A stretch of 26,603 bases of DNA from a virus. Of the stretch, positions 22,658 to 26,603 are shown one piece after another. Every line of letters begins with the position of its first letter. The first letter of the stretch is position 1. The stretch is from the IMG/VR virus record IMGVR_UViG_3300046000_000847, positions 1-26,603 of that record. One strand, 5' to 3'. Both the position numbers and the translations under genes were made by a program. Below the pieces are notes generated by a model. It was not told the DNA's origin and did no database searches. It was given only the letters and a program-made list of their open reading frames with translations.

Positions 22658-22833
22658 TTCTTTGCTGCCTGCTTCTGTAGAAGTTCTTCTAGTTCTGCGT
22701 TTCTTAACGCCTGTATCAGTTGGTTGCATAATTGCTTGGCCTTTAGTATTTCCTTGTCAACAACAATATCACTTGTTGAGTTTTTTAGGCGGCTTAGGAT
22801 AACGCCTTTTGTTCTTTTCTGTTCTTGAGCCAC
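22654..22833 (-). CDS. Small helical protein, GTG start (59 aa)
   Basis: The frame reads 59 residues from GTG at 22833 (AQEQKRTKGVILSRLKNSTS) and ends in a charged amphipathic helix (LKAKQLCNQLIQALRNAELE, then QKQAAKK). Its stop overlaps the next ATG as ATGA, the coupling used throughout this genome. GAGAGG lies about ten bases before the GTG. The amino-acid pattern is protein-like, so I think it is real. It overlaps the 27-aa frame in another phase. Family unknown. It probably belongs to the lysis cluster. Confidence 0.6.
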   Translation of the reverse strand: MAQEQKRTKGVILSRLKNSTSDIVVDKEILKAKQLCNQLIQALRNAELEELLQKQAAKK

Positions 22834-22852
22834 GGGTTGGTAATCCTCTCAT
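22769..22852 (-). CDS. Possible 27-aa basic peptide
   Basis: ATG at 22852 has a better Shine-Dalgarno (AAAGGA, seven bases upstream) than the GTG it overlaps. It encodes MRGLPTRGSRTEKNKRRYPK and a short Pro/Lys tail. It could be a real short basic peptide, or a leader whose translation helps start the overlapping 59-aa frame. The overlap contains a six-A run, so slippage between the frames is conceivable. Confidence 0.4.
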   Translation of the reverse strand: MRGLPTRGSRTEKNKRRYPKPPKKLNK

Positions 22853-22867
22853 ATCTATTCCTTTCAA

Positions 22868-25285
22868 TTAAAACAATGCATTCCAAGTGGTGCCATCATG
22901 ACACTCAAGTTTAGCGGTTGTTGTGTTAAAAATAACCCATCCAGCACTTGCTCCTAATGCATCACGCTGTGTGGTTGTATATAATGGATATTTAATTGGC
23001 ACACTAAAACTTGCTCTACTTGCACTCATGTTTAGATATTGTGTTGTGCCAGTTTTACCTTGGCTGAATGTATGTTCATCACTGCGGTATGTGGCTGCCT
23101 GTGGATTTAGTGAAAACACCTGAATCAAGTTAGCACCACTTGTAATAGGTATGTTCGTTGGTGCTAGGCTTAAAGTAAAAGTTGTGCCCAAGTTGGTATT
23201 TGATACATAATTTTCTGCGGCTGTAAATCCAAAGAATCCAGTAACTGCCGCTGTGGTGTCGTTTAACCAACCTGTTGAAGTGTAACCTGTAACATCAACT
23301 GAACCTAAAATGTCGCCTGACTGAACTGCACTAGGCCCTGTGCTGACACCTTCTGGAAAACCACGAGCCTTTTCAAATATAACACGACCACGACTGGCTG
23401 AACCAGATCCAGGGGCACCTGCTGTGGCATTACCAGTGTAACTTCTCATTACAGTAGCAGGACCGCGTGTGGTATTTTCACTGTTGCTAAGACTGACACC
23501 ACGGAAATATGGATTGGCCGCAGCCTGTGCGGCACTGCTGTTCAAGGCAAATATATCACCAGCGGAGGCTTGTGTTGAGTTGCGTATTGTGCCTTTAACA
23601 AAATTACCTGTGGCTGTTACACTATTAAATGTTGGGCTTGCTGTTGTAGCAATACTTTGTCCAATGCTGATAACACCAGTGCCACTATCGTATGTAACAC
23701 CAGTGCTGGCACTCAACGCACTTCTAGCACCTGATGTGGTAATGTAATTTGCATCATTAGTGAAACTACTAACTGCGGTGGGCTTGCCAGTCAAGTCTGC
23801 ATAAGCACCAGAAAACAATGTAGGCAATCCACTCAAACTACTATAAGCACCATCAAACAATGTGGGCTTGCTGGTTAAGTCTGCATACACACCTGAGAAC
23901 AATGTGGGCTGGCCAGTCAAGTCACTATAGGCGCCTGTAGAGGCCACTGTGGCATAAGAAGGTTGAGTATAACTCATCACACCTGTAGTGCTGTTGTAAC
24001 TTAGTGAACCAGTGGCACTGATTGAGGCTCTAGCTCTAGCATCTGTGTAATACAAGTTGGTGCCTTCTGCCACATCAGTTGTGCTCTTACCAGCAAGTTG
24101 TCCTGTAAATGTAGTTCCAAAGTCTGCGGTGTTCAACTTGTTGCCCAGGGCTGTTGACATAGTTGTGGCAAAGTTTGGATCATCACCCAAGGCCGCCGCC
24201 AATTCATTAAGTGTGTCCAATGTGGCAGGACTTGCATCAACAATGGCTGCTGCCGCACTGGCTGCCGCTGAGTCAGCATAAGTCTTTGTAGCAATTGTAG
24301 AATCAACAGCAATAGCACCTGTGCCCTCAGTATATGTGATACCTGTAGAGCCGCTTACAGCCGCTCTAGCACGGGCTGTAGTGTGATATAAGTTGGTGCC
24401 TTCTGCTAAGTTGGTTGTGCTTTTAGTTGCTAATCTGCCATCAAAGTCAGTGTTAGCCCTAGCACTAGTATAATATAGATTAGTTCCTTCAGCCAAGTTT
24501 GTAGTGGCCTTGGTTGCCAAGCGTGTGTCAAAGTCAGTGTTGGCACGAGCACTGGTATAATAAAGATTAGTGCCTTCATTTAAGTTTGAGGTTGTTTTTG
24601 TAGCAAGGCGTGTGTCAAATGCTGAGTTGACTCTTGTATCAGTATAATATTTGTTTGTGGTGCCTTCTGGCAATTCATCTGTAGTAACAGGATTTGCACC
24701 ACCTGTGTAACTGATGACACCTGTGGTGTTGTTATATGTAATACTACCTGTGCCACTTATGCTGGATCTAGCACGGGCTGTAGTATGATATAAATTACTG
24801 CCTTCAGCAACATTGGTTGTTGATTTAGTGGCCAGTCTAGTATCAAATGCACTCGTGGTAAAATATAGATTTACGCTACCTTCAGGCACATCATCAGTGG
24901 ATGTAATAACGGGCACAGCGGTCACTTGGCTGTCAACATATTGTTTTGTTGCTGCCTGTAAGTTTGCGGCTGGATCAGCACTTAGAGTCAGTGCTCCAGT
25001 CATTGTGCCACCACTCTTGTTGAGTTTGGTATCTAATGCTGTTTGTGTCGCGGTGCTGACAGGTTTGTTAGCATCACTGGTATTATCAACGTTGCCAAGA
25101 CCAACATCTGTTTTGTTGGAGATAGTGCTGATGGTAAATGTTGCGTTTTCTTCAACGACACTAACAGGTTGGCTAGTGGTTGCAACTGAAACAGTTGCTG
25201 AGTCGCCAGTGACAGTAATAGAAGTAGTGCCTCCTGTTACTGTGACTGTTTCTTTAAGTTCAGTTACAGTTATATCAGTAGGCAT
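22868..25285 (-). CDS. Repeat-rich tail fibre protein (805 aa)
   Basis: The N-terminal 75 residues are Thr/Val-rich strands, followed by VGLGNVDNTSDANKPVSTAT and NKSGGTMTGALTL with AATKQYVDSQ, the common phage fibre repeat. Residues about 130-330 carry tandem units around EGTNLYYTSARANTDFD with a 29-residue period. Residues about 448-502 carry 14-residue units of the YADLTGKPTLFSGA type. The C-terminus ends YTTTQRDALGASAGWVIFNT and CHDGTTWNALF, a knob ending common in aquatic phage fibres. Such fibres trimerise and contact the host surface. It lies downstream of the tail-tip gene in the same direction. Confidence 0.88.
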   Translation of the reverse strand: MPTDITVTELKETVTVTGGTTSITVTGDSATVSVATTSQPVSVVEENATFTISTISNKTDVGLGNVDNTSDANKPVSTATQTALDTKLNKSGGTMTGALTLSADPAANLQAATKQYVDSQVTAVPVITSTDDVPEGSVNLYFTTSAFDTRLATKSTTNVAEGSNLYHTTARARSSISGTGSITYNNTTGVISYTGGANPVTTDELPEGTTNKYYTDTRVNSAFDTRLATKTTSNLNEGTNLYYTSARANTDFDTRLATKATTNLAEGTNLYYTSARANTDFDGRLATKSTTNLAEGTNLYHTTARARAAVSGSTGITYTEGTGAIAVDSTIATKTYADSAAASAAAAIVDASPATLDTLNELAAALGDDPNFATTMSTALGNKLNTADFGTTFTGQLAGKSTTDVAEGTNLYYTDARARASISATGSLSYNSTTGVMSYTQPSYATVASTGAYSDLTGQPTLFSGVYADLTSKPTLFDGAYSSLSGLPTLFSGAYADLTGKPTAVSSFTNDANYITTSGARSALSASTGVTYDSGTGVISIGQSIATTASPTFNSVTATGNFVKGTIRNSTQASAGDIFALNSSAAQAAANPYFRGVSLSNSENTTRGPATVMRSYTGNATAGAPGSGSASRGRVIFEKARGFPEGVSTGPSAVQSGDILGSVDVTGYTSTGWLNDTTAAVTGFFGFTAAENYVSNTNLGTTFTLSLAPTNIPITSGANLIQVFSLNPQAATYRSDEHTFSQGKTGTTQYLNMSASRASFSVPIKYPLYTTTQRDALGASAGWVIFNTTTAKLECHDGTTWNALF

Positions 25286-25286
25286 A

Positions 25287-25790
25287 TCAAACTCCTAGTG
25301 CTGTGTATTGTGGACTAGTGCTTGTGGTTGGATCACCAACTGGGCAATCTGGTTCCCAGTTATTGATATACACCCAACGATGTGTGCTGATGTTGTTTAA
25401 CGCACCAGCCGTTTTCCAAGTAACACCAACAACTGTAAGAGGAATGTTTTTACGAGCATCAGGCACAATAGGACCTGCATACATGCCTGCTGGAATAGTA
25501 ATGTTGACTGTTCCTGCTGGGGCTGATACAACAACAATGTTGCTGCCACTAACTTCCACCTTGGGGAAGGAACCAATGACCTTGCTGGTAGCAAAGTTTG
25601 GCTCGCCACTGTAGCGGTCATACGCAAGTGTGTCTACTACTAAAGTTTGATGATCAACTTCAAATGTCCATCCAGTGATGTCTTGTCCAAAGTTGTATTG
25701 TAATGTTTTTTGTGTTGATGGGAAGATTGATTCGCACTTGACTTCGTCAGGTCCGCCCAGCCATTGTTGAAATGATAAGATACCAGCCAT
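25287..25790 (-). CDS. Accessory virion protein next to fibre gene (167 aa)
   Basis: The protein starts MAGILSFQQWLGGPDEVKCE, behind AGGAG eight bases upstream. It is beta-rich, with LQYNFGQDITGWTFEVDHQT near 30-49, GTVNITIPAGMYAGPI near 93-108, and VVGVTWKTAGALNNIS near 120-135, ending QYTALGV. The strand layout recalls small immunoglobulin-like or baseplate upper domains that link fibres to the tail tip. It lies between the J-like gene and the fibre gene, which starts one base after its stop. The structural role is inferred from place and composition. The family is not certain. Confidence 0.62.
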   Translation of the reverse strand: MAGILSFQQWLGGPDEVKCESIFPSTQKTLQYNFGQDITGWTFEVDHQTLVVDTLAYDRYSGEPNFATSKVIGSFPKVEVSGSNIVVVSAPAGTVNITIPAGMYAGPIVPDARKNIPLTVVGVTWKTAGALNNISTHRWVYINNWEPDCPVGDPTTSTSPQYTALGV

Positions 25791-25814
25791 TTTGTTTCTC
25801 CTAAGGGATACAAT

Positions 25815-25834
25815 GCTGACACTAAGGTATCAGC
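25815..25834. repeat. Intergenic hairpin after the J-like gene
   Basis: GCTGACAC and GTATCAGC pair (one mismatch) around a TAAG loop in the 63-bp gap after the tail-tip gene. There is no T-run, so it is not a standard terminator. It may mark an RNA-processing or attenuation site before the accessory protein gene. Confidence 0.45.
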
Positions 25835-25853
25835 AAGGTTCTATGTTTATTTA

Positions 25854-26603
25854 TTAAGTGCTGAAGCGAACAGTGTAAGACACAGTGCTGGTGGCAACTC
25901 CATATTCCACTGAAAGATTGTTGGAGCCTATACCATAATATCCCACTCTATAAATTGCAGGAGTGCCGCTGACACCTGGATAATGATACACAGTTGCATA
26001 AGCAATTGGCACATCATAATTGGTAGTGCGTGTTACACCTGAAGCCAGGGTTGTTACACTGCCAGCAGGTTCAGCAGGAGGCGCCGTATAAGTTCTTGTA
26101 AAACTTGATGCTGTTATTGTATTACCACTAATGGTGTATGTTCCATATACTGTGCCTAAATCATCGTTTAGAGTTAAGGTAGTATCTGGATTTGTTCCTG
26201 GTTGGCTCCATCTATTAAAAGCATTCATTTTTACATAAAATGATGTTGCACTAATAGGTATAACAACTAAGTTGCTTGAGCGAGTGCTTTTAACAGTGTA
26301 GGAGTTCCAAAACGGATCAGTGCTGATCTTACCAGTGGCAGCACCCAGGGCTTGAATGTATTGCTCAATTGATTGAACACCACTATTGAAGGTGTATGCA
26401 CCCACAGTGGTTGTAGAAAGAGTAAAATAATTTAATTTACAAACCCATCTATTGGAACCAGGCACAGGATAAATTCTATCACCAGTGGGATATTCTGTAG
26501 TGCTTGTAGGAGCAAATATATTATTCAATGAACTTGGAAACACTGTCCAGTTTAGGCCATTGGTGCTGTAATACATTGTAGGTCCAGAAATGGAACTAAG
26601 TTG
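25854..26603 (-). CDS. J-like tail tip protein, C-terminal part (continues from position 4)
   Basis: This is the end of the tail-tip gene, open to the right edge and in frame with the part at 1-3456 through the 126-bp overlap. The part unique to this end (26477-25854) encodes 207 residues. They begin with RIYPVPGSNRWVCKLNYFTL, run through strand-rich segments (SNLVVIPISATSFYVKMNAF), and end TVSYTVRFST before the stop at 25854. An ATG at 26576 is internal, not a start. The C-terminal part would be the most exposed receptor-contacting region, inferred from the J family. There are no collagen-like or knob motifs I recognise. Confidence 0.85.
   Translation of the reverse strand, partial: QLSSISGPTMYYSTNGLNWTVFPSSLNNIFAPTSTTEYPTGDRIYPVPGSNRWVCKLNYFTLSTTTVGAYTFNSGVQSIEQYIQALGAATGKISTDPFWNSYTVKSTRSSNLVVIPISATSFYVKMNAFNRWSQPGTNPDTTLTLNDDLGTVYGTYTISGNTITASSFTRTYTAPPAEPAGSVTTLASGVTRTTNYDVPIAYATVYHYPGVSGTPAIYRVGYYGIGSNNLSVEYGVATSTVSYTVRFST
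26478..26603. repeat. Right copy of 126-bp end overlap
   Basis: Identical to 4-129 over 126 bases and lying in the same reading frame. Removing one copy closes the genome at about 26,477 bp. Confidence 0.93.

Noticed and set aside
22658-22729. ATG at 22729 as start of the XhlA-like gene
   Set aside because: It would run over the 59-aa frame. The ATG at 22657 gives the ATGA coupling and a complete coiled coil.
23780-24860. Tandem DNA repeats as a possible CRISPR array or integration hot spot
   Set aside because: They are in-frame coding repeats (14- and 29-residue periods) of the fibre protein, without spacer structure.

Overview
This window looks like the complete genome of a small tailed dsDNA virus with a siphovirus-type plan, assembled as a circle. 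The last 126 bases (26478-26603) are identical to bases 4-129. When the ends are joined there, the large tail-tip gene reads across the junction without a break, so the unique length is about 26,477 bp. Every protein gene I can support lies on the minus strand. The genome is A+T-rich and densely packed, with many ATGA or TAATG start/stop overlaps and good Shine-Dalgarno sites. I see no integrase, immunity repressor, tRNA, CRISPR array or DNA polymerase, so I infer a virulent phage that uses host polymerase. The host cannot be named from sequence alone. The fibre and tail-tip repeats resemble those of aquatic phages, and the 3-TM holin resembles the holin family of gene transfer agents.

In transcription order (right to left): the packaging and head genes are at 15491-9401 (HExxH metallopeptidase, small terminase, a 64-aa unknown, large terminase, portal, scaffold, major capsid protein, two connector/completion proteins). 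The major tail protein follows, then an intrinsic terminator. The tail genes are at 8747-1 (a small coiled-coil protein, a tail assembly chaperone pair with a lambda-type GGGAAAG frameshift site, an HK97 gp10-like protein, the tape measure, two tail-tip proteins, a GNAT-like protein, and a J-like central tip protein). The tip gene crosses the contig ends and stops at 25854. It is followed by an accessory structural protein, a repeat-rich fibre, two small overlapping reading frames, a coiled-coil/TM lysis protein, a 3-TM holin and two unknown genes (25790-20934).

Replication genes are at 20433-17008: an OB-fold-like protein, an archaeo-eukaryotic-type primase and an SF3 helicase. They are driven by a good sigma70 promoter with a palindrome over the start site. 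They are bracketed by two noncoding elements. Upstream, at 20620-20875, is a structured stretch whose G-U pairs point to a plus-strand RNA. Downstream, at 16863-17004, a pair of inverted hairpin motifs flanks about 85 bp of nearly pure A+T and looks like a replication origin. After two small unknown genes comes a self-contained small-RNA cassette (16195-16317): a consensus TTGACA-17-TATACT promoter, an 88-nt transcript whose stem begins at +1, and an intrinsic terminator. A further promoter, an unknown 143-aa gene, a terminator and two dyads precede the packaging genes.

The most unusual features are the small-RNA cassette, the origin-like inverted repeat and the plus-strand structured region. 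No endolysin could be recognised.
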